Below are positions 45,433 through 53,839 of a stretch of DNA of 64,000 nt, in pieces. The notes below the pieces were generated by a model. That model was not told the DNA's origin, searched no databases, and saw only the letters and a list, made by a program, of their open reading frames with translations. The stretch is from Agromyces sp. Marseille-P2726 (GTDB lineage: Bacteria > Actinomycetota > Actinomycetes > Actinomycetales > Microbacteriaceae). The translations under genes and the position numbers were made by a program. The stretch covers positions 337,581 to 401,580 of the forward strand of contig NZ_CADDWM010000011.1 of NCBI RefSeq assembly GCF_902809835.1. The letters run 5' to 3'. How positions within the stretch are numbered: the stretch's first letter is position 1; each line of letters begins with the position of its first letter.

Positions 45433-47738
45433 GGGGCGTCCTCGGGTCTCGATACGCGTCCGGCTTCGCCGGGCGCTTCTCGACCACCGGGGCGTCCGGC
45501 TTCGCCGGGCGCTACTCGACCACCGGGGCGTCCGGCTTCGCCGGGCGCTACTCGACCACCGGACTCGGCCGCCTGGATCGCCGTGATGGCCACCGTGTTC
45601 ACGATGTCCTGCACGAGCGCGCCGCGCGAGAGGTCGTTGATCGGCTTGTTCAGGCCCTGCAGCACGGGCCCGATCGCCACGGCGCCCGACGAGCGCTGCA
45701 CCGCCTTGTACGTGTTGTTGCCCGTGTTCAGGTCGGGGAAGATGAACACCGTCGCGCGGCCGGCGACCGCCGACTCGGGCAGCTTCGTGCGCGCCACCGC
45801 GGCGTCGGCCGCCGCGTCGTACTGGATCGGCCCCTCGACCGCGAGCTCGGGCGCCCGTTCGCGCACGAGCCGCGTCGCGCGCCGCACCTTGTCGACGTCG
45901 GCGCCCGAACCCGACTCGCCCGTGGAGTACGAGAGCATCGCCACGCGCGGCTCGATGCCGAACTGCGCGGCGGTCGCCGCCGACGAGATCGCGATGTCGG
46001 CCAGCTGCTCCGAGGTCGGCACGGGCACGATCGCGCAGTCGCCGTAGACGAGCACCCGATCGGCAAGCGCCATGAGGAACACGCTCGAGACGACCTCGAC
46101 GCCGGGCTTCGTCTTGATGATCTCGAATGCCGGCCGAATGGTGTGCGCCGTCGTGTGCATGGCGCCCGACACCATGCCGTCGGCCAGGCCCAGCGCGACC
46201 ATCATGGTGCCGAAGTACGAGACGTCCTGCACGATCTCGCGGGCCTGCTCGATCGTCACGCCCTTGTGCGCGCGTCGGCGCGCGTACTCGTCGGCGAACC
46301 GGTAGACGAGCACGTGGTCGTGATTCGAGAGTACGGTCGCGCGCGAGATGTCGAGCCCGAGCCCGATGGCGCGGGAGCGGATCTCGATCTCTTCACCGAG
46401 GATCGTGAGCTCCGCGACATCCCGAGCCAGCAGTGTCGCGGCGGCCCGGAGGATGCGGTCGTCGTAGCCCTCGGGCAGCACGATGTGCTTGCGCTCCTGG
46501 CGGGCGCGCTCGAGCAGCCCGTACTCGAACATGAGCGGCGTCACGACCTCGGGTTCGGCCACGTCGAGCACGTCGAGCAGCGCCTGGCCGTCGACGTGCT
46601 TCTCGAAGAGCGCGAGGGCCGTGTCGCGCTTGCGCTGCGACTCGGCGGCGAGGCGTCCGCGGGTGTGCGTGATCGCGAGCGCGGTGTCGTAACTGCCGAG
46701 GTCGGTGCGCACGATCGGCAGGCCCGCCTTCAGGCCCCCGATGAGTCGCTCCATGGCCTCGGAGATCGGGAACCCGCCGTTCAGCACGATGCCCGACACC
46801 GACGGGAACGTCGCCGAGGTCTGCGCCGTCAGCACCGCCAGCAGCACCTCGCTGCGGTCGGCCGGAACCACCACGACCGACCCCTCGATGAGACGGGTGA
46901 GCACGTTCTCCATCGACATGGCGGCCACGACCACGCCCAGCGCCTCGCGATTCAGCAGCTCGGGCTCGCCCGCGTACAGCTCACCGTCGATGGCGTGCAT
47001 GATGGTGCGCATCGACGGCGCGACGAGGTACTGGTCTTCGGGGATCGCCCAGACCACGACACCGGATGCCGCGCCCGGCGTCGCGGCTTCGGAGCTCGTC
47101 TGGGTGCCCGCGCCGGCCTCGGGGCCCGCCGCGGCTCGGACCTGCTCGATGATCTCGTCGAGCCGGTCGGGGTCGGCGCGATTCACGACGATGCCGAGGA
47201 CCGAGGCGTGCTCGCGCTCGAGCTCCTCGATCGCGAGTTCGGTCAGCTGGGCGAGCTCGTCGGGTGTGCGCGCGTCGGAGTATCCGAGCCGATCCGAGCG
47301 ACTTCGCCCGCGCCCCGCACTCACGCGCCCGCCGAGCACGAGCAGCACGGGGGCGCCGAGGTTGGCGGCGATTCGCGCGTTGTAGCCGAGCTCGGTGGGG
47401 CTTCCGACATCCGTGAAGTCCGACCCGAGGATCACCACCGCATCGCACTGCTCCTCGATGGCCTTGAAGCGCCGCACGATGGTCTCGAGCGCGGCGTCGG
47501 GATCGACGTGCACGTCGTCGTACGACACGCCCACCGCCTCGTCGTACTCGAGCGGCACGACCCCGTCTTGCGCGAGGAGCATCTCGAGCACGTAGTCCTG
47601 CTCCTTCGTGGAGCGGGCGATGGGCCGGAACACCCCGACCCGGGTCGCGCGCCGCGCCAGCGTCTCGAGGGCGCCGAGCGCCACGGTCGACTTGCCCGTG
47701 TTCCCTTCGGGCGAGCAGATGTACATGCGGTGCGCCAC
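45429..47738 (-). CDS. pta: Phosphate acetyltransferase, long form with repeat-encoded tail
   Basis: 769 residues from GTG 47738. N-terminal P-loop BioD-like domain (YICSPEGNTGKSTVALGAL), DRTGG middle domain (SVVVVPADRSEVLLAVL), and C-terminal catalytic domain (HIVLPEGYDDRILRAA, VAMLSYSTGESGSG, IFPDLNTGNNTYKAVQR, GPVLQGLNKPINDLSRG). The last about 45 residues come from repeat cluster G and exceed the normal family end at about AITAIQAAE. Acetyl-CoA to acetyl phosphate, partner of ackA. TAGGCT 7 nt before the GTG suggests a leaderless message. Confidence 0.95.
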   Translation of the reverse strand: MAHRMYICSPEGNTGKSTVALGALETLARRATRVGVFRPIARSTKEQDYVLEMLLAQDGVVPLEYDEAVGVSYDDVHVDPDAALETIVRRFKAIEEQCDAVVILGSDFTDVGSPTELGYNARIAANLGAPVLLVLGGRVSAGRGRSRSDRLGYSDARTPDELAQLTELAIEELEREHASVLGIVVNRADPDRLDEIIEQVRAAAGPEAGAGTQTSSEAATPGAASGVVVWAIPEDQYLVAPSMRTIMHAIDGELYAGEPELLNREALGVVVAAMSMENVLTRLIEGSVVVVPADRSEVLLAVLTAQTSATFPSVSGIVLNGGFPISEAMERLIGGLKAGLPIVRTDLGSYDTALAITHTRGRLAAESQRKRDTALALFEKHVDGQALLDVLDVAEPEVVTPLMFEYGLLERARQERKHIVLPEGYDDRILRAAATLLARDVAELTILGEEIEIRSRAIGLGLDISRATVLSNHDHVLVYRFADEYARRRAHKGVTIEQAREIVQDVSYFGTMMVALGLADGMVSGAMHTTAHTIRPAFEIIKTKPGVEVVSSVFLMALADRVLVYGDCAIVPVPTSEQLADIAISSAATAAQFGIEPRVAMLSYSTGESGSGADVDKVRRATRLVRERAPELAVEGPIQYDAAADAAVARTKLPESAVAGRATVFIFPDLNTGNNTYKAVQRSSGAVAIGPVLQGLNKPINDLSRGALVQDIVNTVAITAIQAAESGGRVAPGEAGRPGGRVAPGEAGRPGGREAPGEAGRVSRPEDAP
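45446..45566. repeat. Palindromic repeat cluster G at the pta-ackA junction
   Basis: One full copy (TCTCGATACGCGTCCGGCTT ... GCGCTTCTCGACCACC) and two copies lacking the first part, all in frame within pta, encoding GGRVAPGEAGRP units. The array sits between the catalytic domain and the GTGA overlap with ackA. Confidence 0.92.
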
Positions 47739-47745
47739 GCGCTCC

Positions 47746-47751
47746 AGCCTA
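47746..47751 (-). promoter_or_regulatory. -10 element of pta promoter
   Basis: Minus strand TAGGCT, then 7 nt (GGAGCGC), then the pta GTG. No SD at normal spacing; probably leaderless. Confidence 0.5.
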
Positions 47752-47797
47752 TTGGGCGCGTGTCGGATGCCGCGTGGCGCCGTCGCTCGCACTCCGC

Positions 47798-47861
47798 GTG
47801 ACGACCCTTTGCCGGGTGGAGGACGCGTACAGGAGGTCGTGTGCCGTCGAAGGGTCGTCAC
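47798..47861. repeat. GTGACGACCCTT inverted repeat
   Basis: GTGACGACCCTT (47798-47809) and its exact reverse complement AAGGGTCGTCAC (47850-47861) frame a 40-nt loop between pta and the SRP RNA. The same motif recurs inside the DUF853 gene (52265-52328), so this is a second dispersed repeat family. Confidence 0.75.
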
Positions 47862-47928
47862 GGCGTGTCGTCCATGGTCGGGCTGGCGCCGGTGATTCGT
47901 GGCGCTCCGGCTCGGGTAGACTGTCTCC

Positions 47929-48017
47929 GGCTCCCCACGTGGCGCCATCCAGGCCAACTCCCCCAGGGCGGAAACGCAGCAAGGGTAACCGGGCTCTGGC
48001 GGGTGCGTGGGGGGTCC
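47929..48017 (+). ncRNA. ffs: Signal recognition particle RNA (small bacterial type)
   Basis: The conserved SRP domain IV is plain: CAGGGCGGAAACGCAGCAAG with GGTAACCGGGCTCTGG. Outer helix GGCTCCCCACG pairs with CGTGGGGGGTCC. Ends approximate. It binds Ffh and targets membrane and secreted proteins. Runs directly into tRNA-Ser, likely one transcript. Confidence 0.93.
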
Positions 48018-48019
48018 CA

Positions 48020-48107
48020 GGAGGATTCGCCTAGTGGCCTATGGCGCACGCTTGGAAAGCGTGTTGGGTGAGAGCCCTCGGGGGTTCGAATCCCCCATCC
48101 TCCGCCA
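48020..48107 (+). tRNA. tRNA-Ser (anticodon GGA)
   Basis: Acceptor stem GGAGGAT (48020-48026) pairs with ATCCTCC (48097-48103), discriminator G, encoded CCA (48105-48107). Anticodon arm CACGC-TTGGAAA-GCGTG with anticodon GGA, a long variable arm as in tRNA-Ser, and T-arm GGGGGTTCGAATCCCCC. Two nt separate it from the SRP RNA. Confidence 0.97.
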
Positions 48108-48109
48108 AT

Positions 48110-49168
48110 TCACGAGGCGTCGCCGTCGGACGCCGGTGCGCCATCGCCGGCGCCGTCGCTCGCCGGCGCACCGTTGCCGTTGGGCGCCGGTGCGCCGTTC
48201 GCCGCCGCGGCGTCGAGCGCGGCGACCGCGCGTTCCCGGCCCAGCGAGATGAGCTCCTCGGCCCGGTGGAAGTCGAGCACCCGGGCCGAATCCTTCGGCA
48301 CCGTGACGTACACGTCGGGCGGGTAGGCGGCCATGCGGTAGCTCGCGACGAGACTCTGCATCGCCTCGAGCGACAGCTGCATGACGTCGAACATGCGCAG
48401 ACCCGACGGGAGTTCGCCGAAGACGTCTTCGACGCCCTGCCCGGCAGCATCGACCGGATCTGGAGACTTCCCGCTTGAGAATCGACGCGTCACCATCCGA
48501 ACGACGTCGCGGTCGAGTACCCCGCTCGCCGTGCGTCGGAAGCGGTCGAACCAGTCCTCCGCCGGCTGGACCTCGGCCGACTCCCGCTCGGGCGCCAGCG
48601 ATGCGGGGGTCGTGCCGTCGCCCGACAGTGAGACGGCGATCGTGAGGTCTGCTCGCGCGGCGGAGGTCGGTGCCAGGGGCACGGGGTTCAGCAGGCCGCC
48701 GTCGGCGAGCAATCGCCCGTTCAGCATGACCGGGGTGATGAAGCTGGGCAGCGCGATCGATGCACGGATCGCCACGTCGACCGGGCCGTTCTGGAACCAC
48801 ACCTCCCGGTGGGCGATCAGGTCGGTCGCCACCGCCGTGTAGGCGATGGGCAGGTCCTCGATGCGCGCCCCGCCGAGCAGTTCGCTCACGCGCTGCATGA
48901 TCTTCTCGGCCTGGATCGCGCCGGGCGCCCTGATTCGCGGGTCGAGCAGGCGCAGCACGTCGCGCTGCGTCAGGGTGCGCACCCAGTCGGTGTACTCGGG
49001 GAGGGCGCCGGCCGCGTACAGTCCCCCGACCGCGGCCCCCATCGAGCTTCCGGCCACCGACACGATCTCGTACCCGCGCTCCTCCAGCACCTGGATGACG
49101 CCGATGTGCGCATACCCGCGAGCGCCTCCGGAACCGAGCGCCAGGGCCACTCGTGTGGGTTGCGGCAT
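48110..49168 (-). CDS. Patatin-like phospholipase
   Basis: 352 residues. Oxyanion-hole glycines SGGARGYAHIGV, nucleophile serine in the GXSXG motif GSSMGA (about residue 41), and catalytic Asp in LLADGGLLNPVP. Family RssA/YchK-like, cytoplasmic serine hydrolase. C-terminal about 30 residues are Gly/Ala/Asn/Asp repeats (GAPAPNGNGAPASDGAGDGA), probably disordered. GAGGAGG before the ATG. Its stop begins 2 nt after the convergent tRNA, so there is virtually no spacer. Confidence 0.9.
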   Translation of the reverse strand: MPQPTRVALALGSGGARGYAHIGVIQVLEERGYEIVSVAGSSMGAAVGGLYAAGALPEYTDWVRTLTQRDVLRLLDPRIRAPGAIQAEKIMQRVSELLGGARIEDLPIAYTAVATDLIAHREVWFQNGPVDVAIRASIALPSFITPVMLNGRLLADGGLLNPVPLAPTSAARADLTIAVSLSGDGTTPASLAPERESAEVQPAEDWFDRFRRTASGVLDRDVVRMVTRRFSSGKSPDPVDAAGQGVEDVFGELPSGLRMFDVMQLSLEAMQSLVASYRMAAYPPDVYVTVPKDSARVLDFHRAEELISLGRERAVAALDAAAANGAPAPNGNGAPASDGAGDGAPASDGDAS

Positions 49169-49302
49169 CCGATCGCCTCCTCACGTAGGCACCAACATAC
49201 CGAGAACCCATCGGATGCCGCGGGCCGGCGGCATCCCGTCAGCACCTTGTCCTCATTAATGCCGAATGGCGTCGCGCATCACGTGCACGCATGATGTGAG
49301 AG

Positions 49303-49911
49303 ATGTCAGCGGCGCCGATGGACACCAGGAGCGGGGACGCAGGGGGCTCCTCCATCGGCGCCGCGACAGTTCGCAGCCCGGGCCTCGAGGTGGTCACGCT
49401 GAGGCCGCGTCGCACGCTCGGACGGAGCATCGGGTTGCCGTTCATCGCGCTCGTGCTCCCGCTGCTCGCCGCGGAGCTCTGGCTGCTCGACCCCGAGGGC
49501 GCGTGGCCGCTCGTCGCCTGGACGGCCGCCGTCATCGCGGTGCTCGTCGTCGCCGCCTGGATCGCGTACCAGCGAACGCAGGCGTCGATCAGTGTCTACG
49601 GCATCGTCGAGCGCGGGTTCTTCGGCGGCGTGTACACGACCGCCGCCCGCGACATCGCCGGCGTGCTGCGAGTGCGGGTCTATCGCGGCAACAGCCTCGA
49701 CACCTCGCAGGAGCTCTTCGTCGTGAGCCATGCGGGCCGCGGGGTCTTCCGCATGCGAGGGCGGTTCTGGACCACGTCCGACATGGACCGCGTCGCGCAG
49801 ATCCTCGGGGTCGAGCAGACGGTGCGACCCGAGCCGATGACGCTCGCCGAGCTGCGTCGCAGCGACCCGCAGCTGCTCTACTGGTTCGAGCGCCGCTCGA
49901 TCAGTCGCTGA
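49303..49911 (+). CDS. Membrane-anchored PH-like domain protein
   Basis: 202 residues. Two adjacent hydrophobic helices (LPFIALVLPLLAAELWLL about 48-65 and LVAWTAAVIAVLVVAAWIAY about 70-89) followed by a bacterial PH-like region beginning SISVYGIVERGFFGGVYTTAARDIAGVLRV (outline). Function unknown. Tail-to-tail overlap of 11 nt with the GNAT gene on the other strand. Confidence 0.75.
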   Translation: MSAAPMDTRSGDAGGSSIGAATVRSPGLEVVTLRPRRTLGRSIGLPFIALVLPLLAAELWLLDPEGAWPLVAWTAAVIAVLVVAAWIAYQRTQASISVYGIVERGFFGGVYTTAARDIAGVLRVRVYRGNSLDTSQELFVVSHAGRGVFRMRGRFWTTSDMDRVAQILGVEQTVRPEPMTLAELRRSDPQLLYWFERRSISR

Positions 49912-50536
49912 AGCGGGTCGAGATCCCGAGCAGCGGCGCGTCGGGCCGGCTCGAGGGCAGCTCGTGGAATCCCAGCCGCTCGTAGAACGCCCGCGCACCG
50001 GTGTTCGCGGCATCCATGCCGAGGTGCACCGCGGGCACACCGCGCCGGGCGAGCTCCGCGCGAAGCGTGTCGATGAGCCGGCGACCGAAGCCGCGACCCT
50101 GCAGCTCGGGCAACAGGTCGATGTGCAGGTGCGCCGGGTAGTCGTCGACCTCGGCGATGAGCATGCGCCCGGGGTCGGACCCCGCGGCCAGCAGCTCCTC
50201 CTCGGTGAACGCGGGCTCGTGCCCGGTCGACGGGCCGGGCGACGGATGCCGCGAGCGGAACCACCAAGCCCACTCGTGCCGCCACCAGGCCACGAACTCG
50301 CGCGTGTCGGCGACGCCGAGCACGTACCCGAGCACCCGCTCGCCGTCACCCGAGTCCACGACGAACGCCAGCTCGGGCGCGTACTCGAGGTACGGCAGCG
50401 CGAACACCTCGGGCATCAGCAGGTCGTCGGAGTACAGGCCGGTAGCGTCGCCGCCGCCCGCCGCGGTGCGGATGCAGACCTCGACGACGCCGTCGCGATC
50501 CGCCGGTCGATACGGGCGGATGAACGGTTCGCTCAC
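49901..50536 (-). CDS. GNAT family N-acetyltransferase
   Basis: 211 residues from GTG 50536 (4-nt overlap with the ATPase gene upstream). IRPYRPADRDGVVEVC start, then IAEVDDYPAHLHIDLLPELQGRGFGRRLI, where QGRGFGRRL is the acetyl-CoA pyrophosphate loop (motif A, Q/RxxGxG/A), and LGMDAANTGARAFYERLGF (motif B). An inserted segment around HEWAWWFRSRHPSPGPSTGHEP is like enzymes that modify sugars (hyaluronidase-fusion type acetyltransferases). Substrate unknown. Confidence 0.88.
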   Translation of the reverse strand: MSEPFIRPYRPADRDGVVEVCIRTAAGGGDATGLYSDDLLMPEVFALPYLEYAPELAFVVDSGDGERVLGYVLGVADTREFVAWWRHEWAWWFRSRHPSPGPSTGHEPAFTEEELLAAGSDPGRMLIAEVDDYPAHLHIDLLPELQGRGFGRRLIDTLRAELARRGVPAVHLGMDAANTGARAFYERLGFHELPSSRPDAPLLGISTRFSD

Positions 50537-52512
50537 CGCCGGCGCCGCGTTCCGAAGATCCCCTCGAGCACGCCCGTCAGCACCTTCTGCGTCTCTCGAG
50601 AACCGAGCACCTCCTCGAGCACGGATTTCTCGCGCCGGCCCGACGAGCTGCGACTCGAGCGGGACGAACGGCTCGTGCCCGACGAGCGGCTGGTCCCCGA
50701 CGTGCGCTTCATCAGCCGATCGTACTCGGCCTGCGCGGCCTTGCGCTCCTTCTCCTGCTGCTTCTCGATGGCGGCCTGCTGCTTCGCGTACTCGGCGTCG
50801 GCCTTCGCCCGGGCCTCGGCCTCCTCCGCGGCTCGGGCCGCCTCGGCCGCGGCGTTCATCTTCGCCGTCAGGAGCTCGTGCGCCGATTCGCGGTCGACGG
50901 GGGTGCCGTACTTCGCCTGCAGCGGCGAGGCGGCGACGGCGGCCTCGATCGCGGCATCCGACGTCGGTGACATCGACGCCTGCGGGGCGCGCAGCCGGGT
51001 CCAGGCGACCGGGCTCGGCGCGCCCTTCTCATTCATGACCGTGACGATCGCCTCGCCGGTGCCGAGGGTCGTGAGCACCTCCTCGAGGTCGTAGCCCGAC
51101 TTCGGGTAGGTCGACACCGTCGCACGCAGCGCCTTCGCATCGTCGGGAGTGAATGCGCGCAGCTGGTGCTGCACGCGCGATCCGAGCTGGGCGAGCACGT
51201 CGCCCGGCACGTCCTTCGGGGTCTGGGTCACGAAGAAGACGCCGACGCCCTTGGAGCGGATGAGCCGCACGGTCTGCACGACCTGCGCCAGGAAGTCCTT
51301 CGACGCGTCGGTGAAGAGCAGGTGCGCCTCGTCGAAGAAGAACACGAGCTTCGGCTTGTCGAGGTCGCCGACCTCGGGCAGGTCGTTGAAGAGGTCGGCG
51401 AGCAGCCACATGAGGAACGTCGAGTACAGCGCAGGCCGGTCGGCGACGCCGGGCACCTCGAGCAGGCTCACGATGCCACGACCGTCGGATGCCACGCGCA
51501 GGAACTCCGCGGTGTCGATCTCGGGCTCGCCGAAGAACACGTCGGCCCCGGCCTCGGCGAAGGCGACGAGCTCCCGCAGGATGACGCCGACGGTGGCCTT
51601 CGACAGGCCGCCGAGCCCCTCGAGCTCGGCCTTGCCCTCGTCGCTCACGAGGTACTGCAGCACGGCGCGCAGGTCCTCGAGGTCGAGCAGGGCCATGCCG
51701 GCGTCCTCGGCCCAGTGGAACACGAGACCGAGGCTCGACTCCTGCGTGTCGTTGAGGCCGAGCACCTTGCTGAGCAGCAGCGGGCCGAAGCCCGCGACGG
51801 TCGCGCGGATCGGCACTCCCCTGCCGATGCCGCCGAGCGAGAAGAACTCGACGGGGAAGGATGCCGCCTCCCACGCCTGCCCGATGCCCTCGGTGCGCTG
51901 CAGCAGCTTCTCGTTGCCCTCGCCCGGCGTCGCGATGCCCGAGAGGTCGCCCTTGATGTCGGCGGCGAACACGGCGACCCCGTGCGCGGCCAGCTGCTCG
52001 GCGAGCACCTGCAGGGTGCGGGTCTTGCCGGTGCCCGTGGCGCCCGCGACGAGCCCGTGCCGGTTCGTCATCGCGATCGGGATGCGCACCGGCACGTCGG
52101 GCATCGCCTCGCCGTTGACGAGTGCACCCATCTCGAGGGCGGCCCCGTCGAAGGCGTAGCCGTCGCGGATCACGGCGACCTGGTCGGCGTCGAGCGGTCC
52201 CTCCGGTGGTCGAGGAGCGCCCGGCGAAGCCGGACGCGTGTCGAGACCCACGCCGCCGTCGCTCGTGACGACCTCTTGCTCGGTGGACGACCCTTGCGAC
52301 GGGTCGTCAGCCGGCAAAGGGTCGTCACGTTGCGATGACGCCGCGGACGCGGCATCCGTCGCCCGCTGCTGCGCCTCGAGCGCGGCCTGCGCGAGCTCGG
52401 CGGCCTCCTCGGCCTTGCGGATCGCCTCCTGCGCCTGCGCCTGCAGCGCCTCGGCCGCCTCCGCCGCTGCGGCGGCCGCCTCCTGAGCTCGTCTCACCGC
52501 GTCATCCGACAT
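50533..52512 (-). CDS. HerA-like ATPase (DUF853 family)
   Basis: 659 residues. Residues 1-60 are an Ala/Glu/Gln coiled coil. Residues about 60-107 are encoded by dispersed repeats (GLDTRPASPGAPRPPEGP). Then Walker A LVAGATGTGKTRTL (about 154-167), Walker B LVFFFDEAHLLF, and VFFVTQTPKDVPGDVLAQL as in the DUF853/HerA helicase C-terminal family. Last 110 residues hold a charged coiled coil and a Ser/Arg-rich tail. Probably a hexameric DNA translocase-like ATPase of unknown role. Leaderless start. Confidence 0.9.
   Translation of the reverse strand: MSDDAVRRAQEAAAAAAEAAEALQAQAQEAIRKAEEAAELAQAALEAQQRATDAASAASSQRDDPLPADDPSQGSSTEQEVVTSDGGVGLDTRPASPGAPRPPEGPLDADQVAVIRDGYAFDGAALEMGALVNGEAMPDVPVRIPIAMTNRHGLVAGATGTGKTRTLQVLAEQLAAHGVAVFAADIKGDLSGIATPGEGNEKLLQRTEGIGQAWEAASFPVEFFSLGGIGRGVPIRATVAGFGPLLLSKVLGLNDTQESSLGLVFHWAEDAGMALLDLEDLRAVLQYLVSDEGKAELEGLGGLSKATVGVILRELVAFAEAGADVFFGEPEIDTAEFLRVASDGRGIVSLLEVPGVADRPALYSTFLMWLLADLFNDLPEVGDLDKPKLVFFFDEAHLLFTDASKDFLAQVVQTVRLIRSKGVGVFFVTQTPKDVPGDVLAQLGSRVQHQLRAFTPDDAKALRATVSTYPKSGYDLEEVLTTLGTGEAIVTVMNEKGAPSPVAWTRLRAPQASMSPTSDAAIEAAVAASPLQAKYGTPVDRESAHELLTAKMNAAAEAARAAEEAEARAKADAEYAKQQAAIEKQQEKERKAAQAEYDRLMKRTSGTSRSSGTSRSSRSSRSSSGRREKSVLEEVLGSRETQKVLTGVLEGIFGTRRRR
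52198..52328. repeat. Two repeat families side by side inside the DUF853 gene (cluster H)
   Basis: 52198-52250 is one copy of the palindromic repeat (GGTCGAGGAGCGCCCGGCGA ... GACGCGTGTCGAGACCC). Next to it GTGACGACC (52265-52273) pairs with GGTCGTCAC (52320-52328), with an inner GACGACCC/GGGTCGTC dyad: the second family, seen also at 47798-47861. Both are in frame. Confidence 0.85.
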
Positions 52513-52518
52513 GAGGCG

Positions 52519-52524
52519 ATCCTA
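52519..52524 (-). promoter_or_regulatory. -10 element of the DUF853 gene promoter
   Basis: Minus strand TAGGAT, CGCCTC, then ATG. Leaderless geometry without SD. Confidence 0.55.
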
Positions 52525-52590
52525 CTGAGCGCCGTTGCTGGGGAGGGTGCAGCTGGCAGGGTGACGCGAACGCGCCCGCGATCGCCCGAG

Positions 52591-52620
52591 TTGACGAATT
52601 CTCGCGTATACTGATATATT
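52591..52620 (+). promoter_or_regulatory. Promoter of the small secreted protein
   Basis: TTGACG (52591-52596) and TATATT (52615-52620) with 18-nt spacing, followed by about 58 nt of leader with GAAGGAGA before the ATG. The clearest canonical promoter in the window. Confidence 0.65.
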
Positions 52621-52678
52621 GGAATACAGGCCGACCAACGAGGGTCGACCGGAACGGGAACTGAAGGAGAACCACGAA

Positions 52679-52993
52679 ATGCGCATCAAGGGACTGATCG
52701 CCGGCGGCGTCGCCGCGGCGCTCGGCATCGGGCTGCTCGCGACCGCACCGGCGAACGCCGCGACCACGAGCGAGATGATCACGGTGAGGTGGCCGTCATC
52801 CAGCTACACGTCGCCGTCGCAGGGCTCGACCGTGATCAATCACTACGACACGGGCAACCGGCTGGAGGCGCACTGCTATGTCACGGGCGACTACACCAAC
52901 GGCTCCAACGTCTGGATCCGCCTGCCCAAGCACCACGGCGGTGGATGGATTCCGCGTTCCGCGATCGACACGGCGCCCCTGCCGCCGTGCTGA
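52679..52993 (+). CDS. Small secreted protein, SH3-like
   Basis: 104 residues from ATG 52679 behind GAAGGAGA. Sec signal peptide (LIAGGVAAALGIGLLATAPANA, outline; cleavage after ANA about residue 28). The 76-residue mature chain has two Cys, and its pattern (VINHYDTGNRLEAHCYVTGD, WIRLPKHHGGGWIPRSAID) is that of an SH3-like beta barrel found in secreted actinobacterial proteins. Closed by a strong terminator. Confidence 0.85.
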   Translation: MRIKGLIAGGVAAALGIGLLATAPANAATTSEMITVRWPSSSYTSPSQGSTVINHYDTGNRLEAHCYVTGDYTNGSNVWIRLPKHHGGGWIPRSAIDTAPLPPC

Positions 52994-53029
52994 TCACGAT
53001 GGGCTGACCCGACAGCCCCACGGACGTGG

Positions 53030-53079
53030 GCGAACAGCCCCGGCCGATGCCACGAGGCATCCGAGCCGGGGCTGTTCGC
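53030..53079 (+). terminator. Rho-independent terminator with 15-bp stem
   Basis: GCGAACAGCCCCGGC (53030-53044) pairs perfectly with GCCGGGGCTGTTCGC (53065-53079); an inner GATGCC-ACGA-GGCATC dyad extends it. Followed by ATTCTGCATT. Separates the secreted-protein gene from the GntR gene. Confidence 0.88.
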
Positions 53080-53105
53080 ATTCTGCATTCCGGTATATTG
53101 CCGCC

Positions 53106-53825
53106 ATGACCGAACGATCGACCGCCGGGCTCGGCGGAACCATGTCGGTGGGCGCCTCGCGGCTCACGGTCGGCGACTCGGTGTACCGCGAGCTCCTGAG
53201 CGCGATCTACGACGGCCGGCTCGAGCCGGGCCAGCGCCTCAACGACGTCGCGCTCGCCAACGAGCTCGGCATCTCACGCACGCCGGTTCGCGAGGCGATC
53301 CAGCAGCTGCGGGCGATCGGCGTCGTGGAATCCGAGCCGAACCGATTCACCCGGGTGGCGGTCGTGACGCCCGCACAGGTTCGCCAGCACCTCGTCGTGT
53401 GGGTCGCGCTCATGCACGCCGTGATCGACGAGGTCGGTTCGGCGCTGCCGAAGGGCGTGCTGCGGCGCATGGAGACCCAGCACCGCCAGTTCTCACGCGC
53501 AGTCGAAGAGCTCAGGAAGCTCGGCTCGGGCGACGAGCAGCTCGAGCAGCGCATCGAGAAGGCGCGCGGCCTCGCCACCGCGAACTTCGGCTTCTTCGCC
53601 GCGCTCAGCGAGACCAGCGCCAACCCGCCGCTGCGCGACGCCCTGGAGCGAGCCCAGCACGTGATCAGCCTCGGCAGCCTGTCGCTTCCCGAGTGGGTCG
53701 ACGTCGCAGGCCTCGCCGAGTCGCAGGCGCGCCTGCTCGAGGCGCTGCACGAGGGCGACAGCGCCGGCGCGCACGCCGTGCTCGATGCGCTGCGACAGCT
53801 CGTGGTGCCGGGCGCCGAGGGGTAG
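53106..53825 (+). CDS. GntR family (FadR-type) regulator
   Basis: 239 residues from ATG 53106. Winged helix about residues 20-90 with LANELGISRTPVREAIQQLR and an N-terminal extension MTERSTAGLGGTMSVGAS. C-terminal FCD-like helical domain (RRMETQHRQFSRAVEELRKL). Just upstream, CGGTATATTGCCG is a small imperfect palindrome that could be its operator and overlaps the likely -10. Target unclear: neighbours are not metabolic genes. Confidence 0.85.
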   Translation: MTERSTAGLGGTMSVGASRLTVGDSVYRELLSAIYDGRLEPGQRLNDVALANELGISRTPVREAIQQLRAIGVVESEPNRFTRVAVVTPAQVRQHLVVWVALMHAVIDEVGSALPKGVLRRMETQHRQFSRAVEELRKLGSGDEQLEQRIEKARGLATANFGFFAALSETSANPPLRDALERAQHVISLGSLSLPEWVDVAGLAESQARLLEALHEGDSAGAHAVLDALRQLVVPGAEG

Positions 53826-53839
53826 GCCGCCCGGCACGC

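Noticed and set aside
48007..48252. Short plus-strand frame across the SRP RNA/tRNA boundary
   Set aside because: Lies on top of a clear tRNA-Ser and antisense to the patatin gene.
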